Shown in pieces: positions 23,311 to 33,345 of a stretch of 64,000 nucleotides of DNA. Within the stretch, counting starts at the first letter, position 1. Each line of letters starts with the position of its first letter. The notes under the pieces were generated by a model. It did no database searches and had not been told where the DNA came from. It saw only the letters and a list, made by a program, of their open reading frames with translations. Origin of the DNA: Allomyces arbusculus (Eukaryota > Blastocladiomycota > Blastocladiomycetes > Blastocladiales > Blastocladiaceae); the NCBI GenBank assembly GCA_027604705.1, contig JADHYV010000001.1, forward strand, positions 620,001 through 684,000, written 5' to 3'. Both the position numbers and the translations under genes were made by a program.

Positions 23311-24177
23311 ATTCGGGTGGACAGTGTTGGGTCGGCCCTAGTCATCGTTGTTGTCGCGTCATTTTTTCCTTTTCGGCACCAGCGTGCGTCCTCGCTGTTT
23401 TTGTGTCCCGCTGTCCGTTCTTACAGCTGTTTGCTTGCTCATTTTGCATATCGCAACCCATTCCACTTTTGTGCAATGTCCATCTTGCCGTTTTCCAGTC
23501 TTGTCTGTTGCGCGGATTCTCAACGCTCCTCCCTTCGTCAGTCTCTCGTTATCGTTGTCGTCGTCGTCTTGGCTTCAAGCACAGTTTTGCATCCACCGGA
23601 TGTGCGGGGCGAGCTGGCCCCACAAATGTGACCGTTAGTCAAACGTCGCCACAAGCACAAACCCTCTGATCCGGCCCCAGAACGATCATCCGGCTGATGT
23701 TGGGCGTGTTGCCGCCCGCTGCATCAGATCCAACCATTTTTTAACCTCAAGATCAAGCAACATGAGCCCCACACTTGGTGCAATCGGGTCGCCGGCATTT
23801 GTTTCAGCTTTGTGGCGCGTTGGACAAGACGCTTGGCACGCGACGGGATAGAGGGACGACGCAACGGAATACGAGTCCAGTGCGCTGCTCCTTCTGATTT
23901 GCTCGTTTTCCGACCACGACGTTCGAGCTCGAGTCTTCGTTGCCCGACTTGCGCTTGACCTGTCCATCGAGCGATTCCCGCGCGCCTCTGAACCTGCTCG
24001 ACCCGTTGCAAACGCACTTGCTCGCGAAACGGCGGCCGCGGCTCGAACCGTATCGAAAACGACGATTACTGGACCGGAAAGCGCGGCCGCGACCAAGTAC
24101 AGCAGCGACGACCGCTCAAGAGCAATACCCGACCGACGATAGACCGTGTCCAAACCATCGTTGACCAGCTCGCGACC
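23311..24177. other. Intergenic between tandem membrane genes A and B
   Basis: No family-like protein on either strand. T-rich in 23340-23600 (3' flank of copy A); the last part should carry the promoter of copy B. Confidence 0.4.
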
Positions 24178-25315
24178 ATGTCGGCTTCAACTTCCCCATC
24201 GCCAGCTGTCGCTGCTCGTCCAACGTTCTTCCAACGTCTGCGCGCTGGGATTGAGCACCCCAACGACGCCGTCACGTCAACATTTCTCTCGCCGAAAGGG
24301 CTGCTTGTTTGGCGTTCGATTGTGCTTGTCTACGGCCTTGTCGTTGTCGGCCTGTCGATTGCAGGCTGGGCAGAGACGCACTACGATTCGGCGATATACG
24401 CAGCCGGATATTTGTTTTATTATACGCACTTCAACTGGTACTCGTTGCTCGCGTATTATGCGGTATGTCCGCTCTTTTGATGGAATCCTGATTTGTCGAG
24501 CACAAACTGATCACATTGCCCGAATTGTAGATGACGGTGTATTTCGGCTCTAAGTATCAAAAGCTCGGCACGGCCATGACCGTGTCGCCGGTCACGGCCA
24601 ACATCCACACACTCTTGCACAACTTGAACTCGGCCAACCACCCGCTCGTCGTGACGGTCTATTGGATCTTTTTGAGCAAAGTCCGTTGCTCTCATTGAAT
24701 CTGCACCCGCGTTGCTCTCGGACGGTGTCTCACCCTTGTCCTAACGCTGCGTGCAGGGTTTTGTCAACGGCACGACCATGAGCCGCATCACGTCCATGTC
24801 GATGCACGGCATCACGCTCTTCCTCGTCCTGTCGGAACTCGTGCTCGGACGCATGACCATGAACTGGATCGCGCTCGTGCCCGTGCTCGTCGTTATCTTG
24901 CTCTACGCGGCGTGGGCGATTATCTACCACCTGATGTACGTTGAGCGGGTTCCTACTTTCTTCTCCTTTGTTGAGCTGGACTACACGCTCACGGTTTTTT
25001 TTTTTGATCGGTAGTGGCGGTTACTGGGTCTATTCGTTTCTCGATTGGGTACGTTCCGTTCCCCGCGACTTTTACCCTGTCTCGGAGATGTTTTAACCAT
25101 TTGCGACCTTCTCCACCACCGTCGGACCGCGGCCGTACCAACAGACGAAGCCCGCGGCCGCGTTCATGTACCCGGGCGTGCTTTTGGCGACGCTGCTGTT
25201 TGCGGCGATTATGATTGCCGTGCACAAACTGCGCGACCGAGTCTTTGGGATTGAGCGCGGACCAGCCGTGGTGGCGGCGCGCGATGTAGAGATGAAGCCG
25301 ACGGCAGCGATGTGA
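24178..25315 (+). CDS. Multi-pass membrane protein, tandem copy B
   Basis: Exons 24178-24462, 24531-24680, 24757-24935, 25015-25048 and 25145-25315 give 272 residues, all phases closing. It shares with copy A the N-terminal motif HPNDAVTSTFxSP, THFNW, the block HTLLHNLNSANHPLVVTVYW, SMHGITLFLVLSELVLGRM and TKPAAAFMYPGVLLA. About six membrane segments are predicted by hydrophobicity. The exon boundary that splits the codon after IIYH lies at exactly the same place in both copies (AT|T GG), which supports recent tandem duplication. Copy B has an extra intron after SFLDW and lacks none of the junctions missing in A. Family likeness is to FAR-17a/AIG1 or Rolling-stone type proteins, by eye only; the C-terminal tail is short and cytosolic-looking (Lys/Glu-rich). 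Confidence 0.85.
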
Positions 25316-25828
25316 GGAGCACTCTTCGTCGCCGGGCGCGATCAAGCACGTCGAAAGGGCCGCCGTACCTCGTCGTGCACGGCATGCGCTGCGCTAGATC
25401 GAGATGGCAGGGAAGTTACCGTTGTTGTTGCCGTTTCTTTCATAGATTTGTTATTTTGGACGTGTCTCCCGTTGGTCTTCGTGCAAGTCGCGCAGATCAA
25501 CAGGCCAACAAAGTGGACGTGGCGAGGCCACTGCTTGCTTGAACAACGCTGCCGCGTCCTGCCCATCCGCGACGGCCGCTCCCCTCTCTCGTGAAACCAC
25601 CCGCGATCCCCGCGCCGACTTGCCGCACCTTGCTCCAGCGCCCCCGATCTCATCTTCACTTAGACCTGCACGCGCAATCCTGGCCTGCTCCTCGCAAACG
25701 CCGCCCCGAACCACCAACTACGACGGCATTCGACTTCGCACCATCACCACCATCACCTTCTGCCCAATCCCTGCGCTACCTTTCCCCAAACAACGACCAA
25801 CGACGCGTGCACCCTTGACGCTTCCACT
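25316..25828. other. Intergenic; promoter of TPX2-like gene
   Basis: No coding signal. Contains a C-rich leader-like stretch from 25560 to the ATG of the next gene. Confidence 0.4.
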
Positions 25829-28074
25829 ATGAACTCGGCCGGGTCGTCCAAGCCGGCGACACCAACGCGCGGGTTCGCGGCGCACACGCCCATGCGGCGG
25901 CCCGCGCACCGGCACGGCGACGCCGTGGCCATCGACCTGGACTTTGAGTTTGATGCGCCCAAATTTGTGGATCTGCGCGAGATCGCCGACGACGAGCGCG
26001 ATGCTGGCCGCCGAATCGTGCCGGAAACGCCGTCGGTCACCAAGTACTTTGGTGCGCTCATCCGGCCGACCCTGATCACGTCGTCGACAGCAGGGATCTT
26101 GACGCGTCTTTCGTCATAGCGGCGCACTGCGACTCACCTGCGCAAGTCTTCACGGAAATCGACAGCAGCGCTGACGAGGACGAGCTCGGCGACCTGCTGG
26201 CCAACATGGACGCAGACCCCGTGCTCTTGACGCCATTTGCCGCGGCACACAGGACGTCCGGACGCCCAGTGACGGCGCGCAAGGTGTCGCGCGCGGTCGA
26301 ACCTGTGGATTTGGCACCGATCATATCGTCAGTGCCGTCGACGCCCCGAGCGCTCGCCGATATGTCGGTCCCGGAGACGCCGAACGATACGCCGACGAGG
26401 CCAAGGTCCTCGATCTCGATCGGGTTGGCCTGATTTCTCCATGGAGGGGATGCTGATTGTCGCGCTCGAACGGTAGGAACCGCAAACCGCGCGCTGGAGC
26501 TGATCGCGCCGCACAGGCAAACGGCAAGACGCAAGGGCCGGAACCCGGGTCGGTAGCAGCTGGAAAGCTCGACACGCCATCGCGTCGCAGGTGCGCTGTC
26601 CTTCGCGCCGCGGCTCTTGATTTCCGTTGTCTGACCCCGTCTCGTTCACCATCAAACGTAGCTCGCGCCGCAAATCCGTCATCATGTTTTACCCGACCGA
26701 GCCCGCATCGTCTGCCGCCGCCCGTCCATCCACGCCACCGCGAGCGACTGCGGTTCTCGACATGGAGTTTAGCCCGCTCACGACGGCCCCTCCCACGCCC
26801 TTTGAGGAATCGACTCGGCGCACGTCCGCAGCGTCGCTCGTGGATTCTAGCCCGCTCACAATGGCACCTTCGATGTCCATCAAGAAATCACCGCGTCGTG
26901 CATCCGCAGCACCTCTCATGGACTTCAGCCCGCTTACGACGGCGCCCCCGACACCGCTCGGCGAGTCGTCGCGACGCGCCTCGGCCGCGTCGTCGGCCGG
27001 GTGGGAGGATGAGCGCGAGGATGAGCACGACGACGAGGAGCACGCGACCAACGGCGACGTGCCCAACTTCTTTGGGCCCAATACCGTGCCGATGACGCCC
27101 GTGCAGCGCGTCGCGAGCACCGAGCACATTGTCTACCTGTCGAGCAAGAAAATGGCGGCCGACGTGGCCAAGACGCCGACACTGCGGCGCATCCTCAAGC
27201 AGCACAAGTCGCCGCTGCGCATTGTCGCGTCGCCGATCAAGAAGAAGCGCGTACGCTAACGCCCGGACCCTGTTGTTCTCCTTGCACCTCTTCATCAATC
27301 TGACTTTGATCATGTACTCCAGACGGTCGGGCTCAAGGTGCTCAAGCCGTTCCGTGCCGCGCTGCTCTCGACCGCCGCGAGCGCGCCGGCCGCCGGATCG
27401 CCGTTCGTCCCGCTCGCACAGCGCGTACAGCAGTTCCTTCGCACGCCCAAGCGCAAGTTCAAGCCCTTGATGCCACGTCTACTCGCGGCAGCGCCGCCAC
27501 CACCCCCGGCGACCGCGCACCGGCCCAAGATCACGCACCCAAAGTCGCCGCGGCTGCTCACGAAGCTGCGCGCCAAGCCCACGTACGTGATGTCGGCCGA
27601 GGAGCGCGAGATCCAGATGATGCAAAATATCAAGCCGTTCAAGGCGCGGCCGGCGAACCAGAAGGTACGCTTGAATGAGGTCGAGGTGTTTGTGGTGATG
27701 GTTCGGAAGCTGACTGCGCGACGTGCGGTACCTCGTAGATCCTGCACGCCGACGGCCCGCTCGGCGTACCGCCGCTCAAGCACCTCGCGAAGACGACGCC
27801 CATGTCGCCGGCGATCACGAAGCCCAAGCCTCGGCCCGTGTCGCCGCCGCCGCAGCGGCCGGCGATTGGTGCCGCCAAGCCGAGCAAGACGGGGACGACC
27901 AAGCCCGCGCCGTTTACGCTACGCACCGAGGCACGGAGTCGTGCGCATAACGCGGCAGTTGCGGCCAACCTGGTGTCAGGGCCCAAGCGCGGGCGAGACT
28001 CGGAGGAGGCGACGGCGGGAGTGCAAGTGGAGAAGACGCAAGGACGGGGTAGTAAGCGGTCGCGGCGGGGGTGA
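25829..28074 (+). CDS. TPX2: TPX2-like spindle assembly factor
   Basis: Microtubule-associated protein family that activates Aurora kinase and nucleates spindle microtubules around chromatin. Exons 25829-26051, 26147-26423, 26477-26590, 26662-27250, 27323-27664 and 27739-28074 give 626 residues and every phase closes. Recognition rests on FEFDAPKFVDL near residue 35 (cf. the YDAPxFVDF opening of TPX2), the central KITHPKSPRLLTKLRAKP, and the C-terminal block EEREIQMMQNIKPFKARPAN followed by ILHADGPLGVPPLK and PFTLRTEARSR, which match the order and spacing of the TPX2 signature domain. Between them lie repeated TAPPTPxEESxRR units and basic nuclear-localisation-like runs (PIKKKR; KRSRRG). TPX2 is absent from model yeasts. 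I see no classical Aurora-binding YSY motif. Confidence 0.8.
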
Positions 28075-28535
28075 TAGTACGTTGGTTCGAGATTGCATTA
28101 GACTACGGCATTTGCGTGGTTGATTGGCTTCGTGATAGCTGTATGATCGTGAAATGGTTGGACACGTGGGAAGAGAGCGCTTCAAGCACCAACACCTGCC
28201 GGGTGCTTTGCCAAGCTGTCCGAAAGCAAACGGAACTGTGCCGCGTGAGGGCCGCGGATGGTGAGAGACTTTCAGCGCGCGGGGTGGGGCGAGATGAGGT
28301 GCTGATGGCCATGCTGATGGGGAACGGCCTGTACCCATGGCGGTGATCCACGGTCAGCATGAGAGGCATTACACGTGGGGAAATGAAAGAAATGAGTTCC
28401 CGTCCTCGACTTGATTCCAACATCAAGCATACGGCGCATCCGACCTCGTCGACGCCTGGTCCAACGCGGCAAAAATGGCCGCGACATCAAACAAAAACGA
28501 CGCGACATGACCAACCCGAAACGCGCGCCGCTCGA
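28075..28535. other. Intergenic; no gene seen
   Basis: 3' flank of the TPX2-like gene and 3' flank of the first minus-strand F-box remnant. No protein or RNA signal identified. Confidence 0.4.
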
Positions 28536-29122
28536 TCACGCCTCATCAACCCACTCGCCCTCGTCACCCTCGTGATCGCCGACCTCGCTGTCATCGTTCT
28601 CGGTGCTGTCGGTACCGTCCTGCAGGGCCCATTCACGCAAATCGAGCTGGCGCCAGTCCAGCGCGTCTGGCGAGATATCCATCAATCAGCTTGCAACTTA
28701 CGCATTACGAGCGAAAAGGGATTATCTCGAAAATTGAATCAAAGTAGTTGCGCTCGACCATGGCTTTCCAGGTCCGGTTGAGCGTGCGCCAGGACAGGAG
28801 CAGTTGCAGCGCGTCATGCCAAACCCTGCACCGCGCGCGACAGGATTTGCGCGAGCACGTCTACGGGCAGGTCGTCGAGCGTGCGCGGCCGGTTCGCGTC
28901 GGCGATAGTGGCCAGAGCGGCGGTCGCGGCAGCAGCAGGCGTGCTTGCAGTGGCTTGCCGTCGCTCCCGGTTACGCCCCCCGCGGAGAACACGGTCGTGT
29001 CGGGGACAACAGCAGAAGCAGAGAGTGTGTTCGACATGGTGAGCGTCGAGGTGGTGCGAGTGGATCCGCGGTGCGGATGAAATGGGGAGAGCGGGAATGT
29101 TGCGGCCAGCAACCACGTTCAT
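28536..29122 (-). pseudogene. F-box paralogue remnant (first of cluster)
   Basis: Carries an F-box start, RTLDDLPVDVLAQILSRAV (about 28820-28880), then, one frame over, DALQLLLSWRTLNRTWKAMVER, which corresponds to the second half of the F-box in the three neighbouring paralogues. An acidic tail (DWRQLDLREWALQD ... EGEWVDEA, ending at 28536) follows after a GTAAGT...CGCCAG intron-like gap. The frame changes in the middle of the F-box, and an in-frame TAA precedes the apparent donor. The Cys-knuckle domain found in its relatives is missing. It is either a decayed copy or a short gene with a sequence error; start not determined. Confidence 0.45.
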
Positions 29123-29913
29123 GTCGCGAGTGTTGGATGCACCTCATTGGGAGTCATCGGGGCCGTTTGACCATGACCACGCACACCAGCACGTGGAGTG
29201 TCGCGGCAGGAGCAGAGCTGCTTGAGGTCACCGCCAGGTCGAGTGCGTGCGTCGCGAGCATGGCCCCGGTGCATGAGTGAGCAGGGAATGATCGGTCGTG
29301 GGGCTGCGGTAATGACGGTGATTGGTCGTTACGCAGTTTGTGGTCGCGCGTAGGTACGGCAACTTGGGGAGAGACCATGACAGAGGTTGGAACGGAGCGA
29401 TGGCGACTCGAGAGCAAGGTCGCGTTCTCAATGCTGATGTGTAGGACCGATGAGGAAGACTGATGCGAGGGGCTGACGCGGAAGCACGAAATTACATGCC
29501 CACACTTCACGTTGACCGGCACCGGTATCACTTCGCCTGCACTGTCTTGCATCCGCACTCTCATGCGATGAGCAAGTATCTGTGGAACGCGCCTCCCTGC
29601 AGTTTTCCTCACGAGCCAAGAGTGGATCCGCGCCGTAATCCGAAATTCAGCATGATGATAAACACTCTGCCCTGAGGGCCACGCTCGACGCGTTTTCTGC
29701 TCCCGGCTGGCCAAATTCAATTACAAACGAGACTCGCGCCATGCCGACTCCAAAGATCCGCTGGACAAGCAGCGCGCCCAACTCCGTCGAATGCGCGCAT
29801 GCCCACAATCCCGCACTTCTCGGGCGCAGAAGCAACCCTACTCCTCCGGCAAATAGTCGCTCGCCGAATCGACAACGTTATCCTTACCGACGCCATGGCC
29901 CACGCTGCCGCCG
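29123..29913. other. Spacer between F-box paralogues
   Basis: About 790 bases without a convincing gene. Carries the third copy of the GCCCTGAGGGC core (29669-29679), just before GGCTGGCCAAATTCAA, which resembles GGCTGGCCAGAATTCAA near 15588 and hints at a dispersed repeat. Confidence 0.4.
29669..29679. repeat. Third copy of GCCCTGAGGGC core
   Basis: Exact 11-mer shared with the inverted repeat at 15256-15332; nearby sequence also shows partial likeness to the 15.5 kb region. See finding on dispersed repeat. Confidence 0.5.
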
Positions 29914-30732
29914 CTACGAGCCGCGCCCCGGCCCGTGACGCGACTGGAACGGGTCGATCGGCTCGCGGGACCCCGTCCACGCGAACAGCACGGCGCGCAC
30001 ATGCCTGGGGTCGTAGAGCCGCATCGGCGCGGCGCCACTGTGGTGCGGGTTCTCGACGAGCTCGCACGGCATTTGCGCGATAATCTTGGCTGGCAGGCCC
30101 AGCTTGATCAGCGTCGACTTGCACATGCGCTTGTCCTCGTTGCGGCCCAGGATCTCACGCGTCGGCAGCCGACGCAGCGTGCGCTTGTCGCCGCCGCGAA
30201 TCACGCGCAGGCACCGGTTGGCGCGGCAGTCGCGGCACAGGATCTGGAATGGCCAGATGCGCGGCGCGTAGGGCTCGAGCTTGTCGGCCGCGAAATGGGT
30301 CGGGCACCTTGCGCAGTGCTCGGTGAAGTAATGGTAGACGAGAGCGTAGAGTGCCTTGAGCTTGCGAGCCCGCGGGTTGACGGTGGTCGGCGCACCCCAC
30401 GACGCGAGCACGCGCCGGTACAGAGCGTTGAGCGCTTGGCCCTCGATGACACCGCGGAACTGCCTGTTCACGCCGCGGTACAGCAACAGCTGGCCGATCG
30501 ACGCGGTGCCGACGTGTTCAAAGATGAGCGCGAGAATCTCGGGCGGCAGGTGCGCGACCGACGCGGGCTCAGACGGATCGGGTTTATGCCGGTTCACTGC
30601 CGCAGTCGGCAGGGCAGCTTGGCTCTTGCATATGCCGCGACGCGAACTCGCGGCGGGCGCGTCTGGTGGCAACACGGGAAGCAAAGTGTGAGCCGCCGCA
30701 CGCGCGGCAGCAGTAGCGGAGCGGGTCAGCAT
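29914..30732 (-). CDS. F-box/Cys-knuckle protein, intact copy
   Basis: Single-exon gene of 272 residues beginning MLTRSATAAARAAAHT. Residues about 57-105 form an F-box (VAHLPPEILALIFEHVGTASIGQLLLYRGVNRQFRGVIEG); F-box proteins usually bind Skp1 in SCF ubiquitin ligases. The region after it is shared with the next paralogues: ALYRRVLASWGAPTTVNPRARKL, then a four-cysteine zinc-knuckle-like element (HCARC ... LCRDC, about 22 residues apart), and a C-terminal block with KLGLPAKIIAQMP, NPHHSGAAPMRLYDP and VRAVLFAWTGSREPIDP. Substrate is unknown. The ATG at 30732 is the first in frame; the frame extends upstream without one. Confidence 0.78.
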   Translation of the reverse strand: MLTRSATAAARAAAHTLLPVLPPDAPAASSRRGICKSQAALPTAAVNRHKPDPSEPASVAHLPPEILALIFEHVGTASIGQLLLYRGVNRQFRGVIEGQALNALYRRVLASWGAPTTVNPRARKLKALYALVYHYFTEHCARCPTHFAADKLEPYAPRIWPFQILCRDCRANRCLRVIRGGDKRTLRRLPTREILGRNEDKRMCKSTLIKLGLPAKIIAQMPCELVENPHHSGAAPMRLYDPRHVRAVLFAWTGSREPIDPFQSRHGPGRGS

Positions 30733-31123
30733 GGCAGCTAGGATCGCGTGCGGGCGGTTGCGACAAGTCTTGAGGCGAGGCGAACTGTGTTTAACATGGG
30801 CTGTGGTGGTGTGGAGAGCGTGGGCGCTGATCACCTCAGTGATGGCCAAAACGCGCGCACCGCCGGCACGACGGCGCCCATCTTTGACACCAACGCCCGT
30901 TCGACGGCGTCGCTACCCAAAGGATAAATAAAAGCTGAATGATGCGACCGAAAAAAGGTCGCGCGTACGCGAGCAGGGGAGCCATTTTTTCTTGGAGAAG
31001 CGACGTGATGGCTGGATCGGTGGAGCGAAAAGGCGAGCCAAGGTAAATCAAAATTCAAATGCAATGGATCCCAGATCGAGGACGTCCCCAAATCCCTGCC
31101 GCGCCTACGCCAAACGCGTCGAC
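30733..31123. other. Spacer between F-box paralogues
   Basis: Upstream region of the intact F-box gene. Locally AT-richer (30900-31070). No coding signal. Confidence 0.4.
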
Positions 31124-32050
31124 TTACACTCCGTGTTTGGCCTCTCGGGCCGTGCCAATCGGCGCGCGCTCACGCCGTTTCGCCCTGGGCCTTGGTCTTG
31201 CCTCTGGGGCTCTAAACGGATCCATGGGCTCCCTCAACCCTGTGCACGCGTGGCAGACAAGCTGCACGGTGCACACCGGGTAGACGACCCACCTTTGGTT
31301 CTTGCCGTAGACCGTGTCGAACGGTGTCTTAATCAATGCGCGCGCCGGCAAGCCGAGGTACTGCACGGTTTCGGCGCCAAAACACGTCGCTTCGCTCCAC
31401 CCAACAAACGGTGCCGCCGACAGCGTCGCGAGCGTGGCGCGATTCTTGGCCCGTAGCGCGCGCAGCAGCTGGTCAAACCGGCACAGGCGGCACACGAGAT
31501 CAAATTGATCGGCGCCGTAGGGCATGAGCGTGTTGGGGAACCGGGGCTCGTTGCAGACGCTACAGTGCACCTGGAACGCGCGGTGGACGAGCTGGAAGAG
31601 CGACACGCCCGGCGCGTCGGGGACGGGCACCGGCGGCCACCCTGCGAGCGTGTGTCAGAACAGCGGGTTTAAGTTCGAGCCCTCGACGATCGCGCGCCAG
31701 TGTCCATTGACCCGGCACTGTAAAAGTTGGGCGATTGATACGGTTCCGACGCGGTCGAGGATTTGCAAGAGAATCTCGGTCGGGAGGCTGTCGGCACCTG
31801 CACGCTGCATCGTTCCCGCCGTCGTGGTTGCGGTCTGCACGGCTGCTGCGGGTGCCGGGATCGCGGCCGCCGGGGTCGCGCGCGGTGGAGCTGGTGGGGA
31901 CGTTGGTCGCCATTGCGCCGAGTGATGGTGTCGCAAACAGGGCAGAGCTGGGGATTCGTTTCGGTATACCGAGGGAGAGAGCGAGGACGCGCCCGGCGGC
32001 GCGTTTCTTCGTGTGGAGGCAAGGCCGTGGGAGTCACCGACCAGCGCCAT
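31124..32050 (-). pseudogene. F-box/Cys-knuckle paralogue with in-frame stop
   Basis: One frame runs from MALVGDSHGLAST (32050) to 31124 and matches the neighbouring paralogues end to end: F-box SLPTEILLQILDRVGTVSIAQLLQCRVNGHWRAIVEG, Cys knuckle HCSVC ... VCRLC, and a terminal GLREPMDPF block. A single TGA at 31655-31657 falls directly after SNLNPLF, where the relatives continue YRRVLASWG or YRSLLTQWG; reading on in the same frame restores the likeness (HTLAGWPP). The F-box is also one residue short (CRVNG for RGVNR). The stop lies inside sequence resembling an intron end (CTGAC...CGCAG), but no donor removes it without losing conserved residues. Recently inactivated copy, or an individual-level polymorphism. 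Confidence 0.6.
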
Positions 32051-32362
32051 GACGCGCTTCTGGGGACAGAATCGCAAGACGACCGTCCTGGCCAACCATA
32101 ACCCCGAAATTCGCTCCAATTTTTACAATATCTACATCGACTCAGCCGCTGCCCGCAGCGGCATCGTGTCGCTCGACTCGGCCTTGGTCATCGGCGCTCA
32201 CGGCGAGCGCCGCCGGTTGGTAATATACGAAAAGACGGTCTCCTGGACAACACCTCCCGGTCAGTCGGGAGCAGCTCGCGCACGCACATTACTGCCCACT
32301 CAGAACCGATATCGACCGAGGAGCCGCACCGCGCGTCCACCACCTGCGCGAGCGTCACTCCA
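32051..32362. other. Spacer between F-box paralogues
   Basis: 312 bases, no gene seen. Confidence 0.4.
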
Positions 32363-33133
32363 CTAGCGCGCGCTCGACTCGTAGTCGACCTCGATCGTAT
32401 CCTTGCGGCCAGTCACGGCAAACATGATCTTCTCCACCACGTCCTGATCGAAAATGCGCATGGGCGCACCGTGCGGGTTGTGCGGGTTGATTTCAGGATA
32501 GTACGGCAGCTGGTTGACGAGTTTCTCGGGCAAGTGCAGCACCGTGCGCAACACCTTCTTGTGCAGCGGCGTATCCTCGTGCACGAACTGCAGCGGCCGC
32601 GTCGGCAACGCGTTGAACCACTTGGGGTCCTTCTTGCGCATCGCGATCGCGTTGAGCACCACCTTGACGCGACACCCGATACAGCTCGGATCGTCCGCCT
32701 CAGGTCCGTCGAGCCGCCCGGCCACCAGATTCTTGCGCTTGGTGTGCTGAAGGCACACGCAGCACCGGCCGGCGCGGTACTCCTTGAGCACAAGCGAGAA
32801 GAGACTGTTGAACTTTCGCGCACGCGGGTTAACCGTCGTCGAGGCACCCCACTGGGTGAGTAGCGACCGGTAGAGCGCGTTCATGTGCGCGCCCTCGACT
32901 ACCGACTTCCAGTGCTTGTTGACGCCGCGGCAGCGCAGCAGCTGGTAGAGCGAGCGCTCGCTGACGTGGTCAAAGATCGTTGCGAGCGCGTCGCCCGGTA
33001 TAGTCGCCGCAGTGATGCGGCCGGTCGGCGTGGCGTGCGGTGAGCTACTTGACGTCGCGCTTGAGGGCGGCGGACGCGTCGATTTGGGCACTGCGTCGGC
33101 AGACGCATGATCGGCGGGGACTGTGGCCATCAT
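32363..33133 (-). CDS. F-box/Cys-knuckle protein, last copy
   Basis: Single-exon gene of 256 residues starting MMATVPADHAS. F-box-like segment at about 42-85 (TIPGDALATIFDHVSERSLYQLLRCRGVNKHWKSVVEG), then the family block ALYRSLLTQWGASTTVNPRARKF. The knuckle is CCVC ... CIGC with a 31-residue loop, longer than in its relatives. The C-terminal block (HLPEKLVNQLPYYPEINPHNPHGAPMRIFDQDVVEKIMFAVTG) aligns with the 29.9 kb copy. Most divergent of the intact members. It is head-to-tail with the other three, consistent with origin by tandem duplication. Predicted SCF substrate adaptor, substrate unknown. Confidence 0.78.
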   Translation of the reverse strand: MMATVPADHASADAVPKSTRPPPSSATSSSSPHATPTGRITAATIPGDALATIFDHVSERSLYQLLRCRGVNKHWKSVVEGAHMNALYRSLLTQWGASTTVNPRARKFNSLFSLVLKEYRAGRCCVCLQHTKRKNLVAGRLDGPEADDPSCIGCRVKVVLNAIAMRKKDPKWFNALPTRPLQFVHEDTPLHKKVLRTVLHLPEKLVNQLPYYPEINPHNPHGAPMRIFDQDVVEKIMFAVTGRKDTIEVDYESSAR

Positions 33134-33345
33134 TGCGGCAAGTTGGTCGTGTTGCTGATCGAAAAGACAGCGTGAATGGTCGGTGCCGGCATGGAGTGCC
33201 GAGATAAAGTCGTCATGATCAGGCCGTTGATGGGTCCACGTCACACCTCGACTGTCTTCTCTGCTTGGAGCAAGACCGGCCGCGTCGAGCACAAACAAAA
33301 TCAAGTCGTGTTGGAGAAGCAATCCAAACCAACTCGCGACGCGGT

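Noticed and set aside
29154-29720. 188-codon minus-strand frame between F-box copies
   Set aside because: No likeness to the F-box family or any other; no clear start context.
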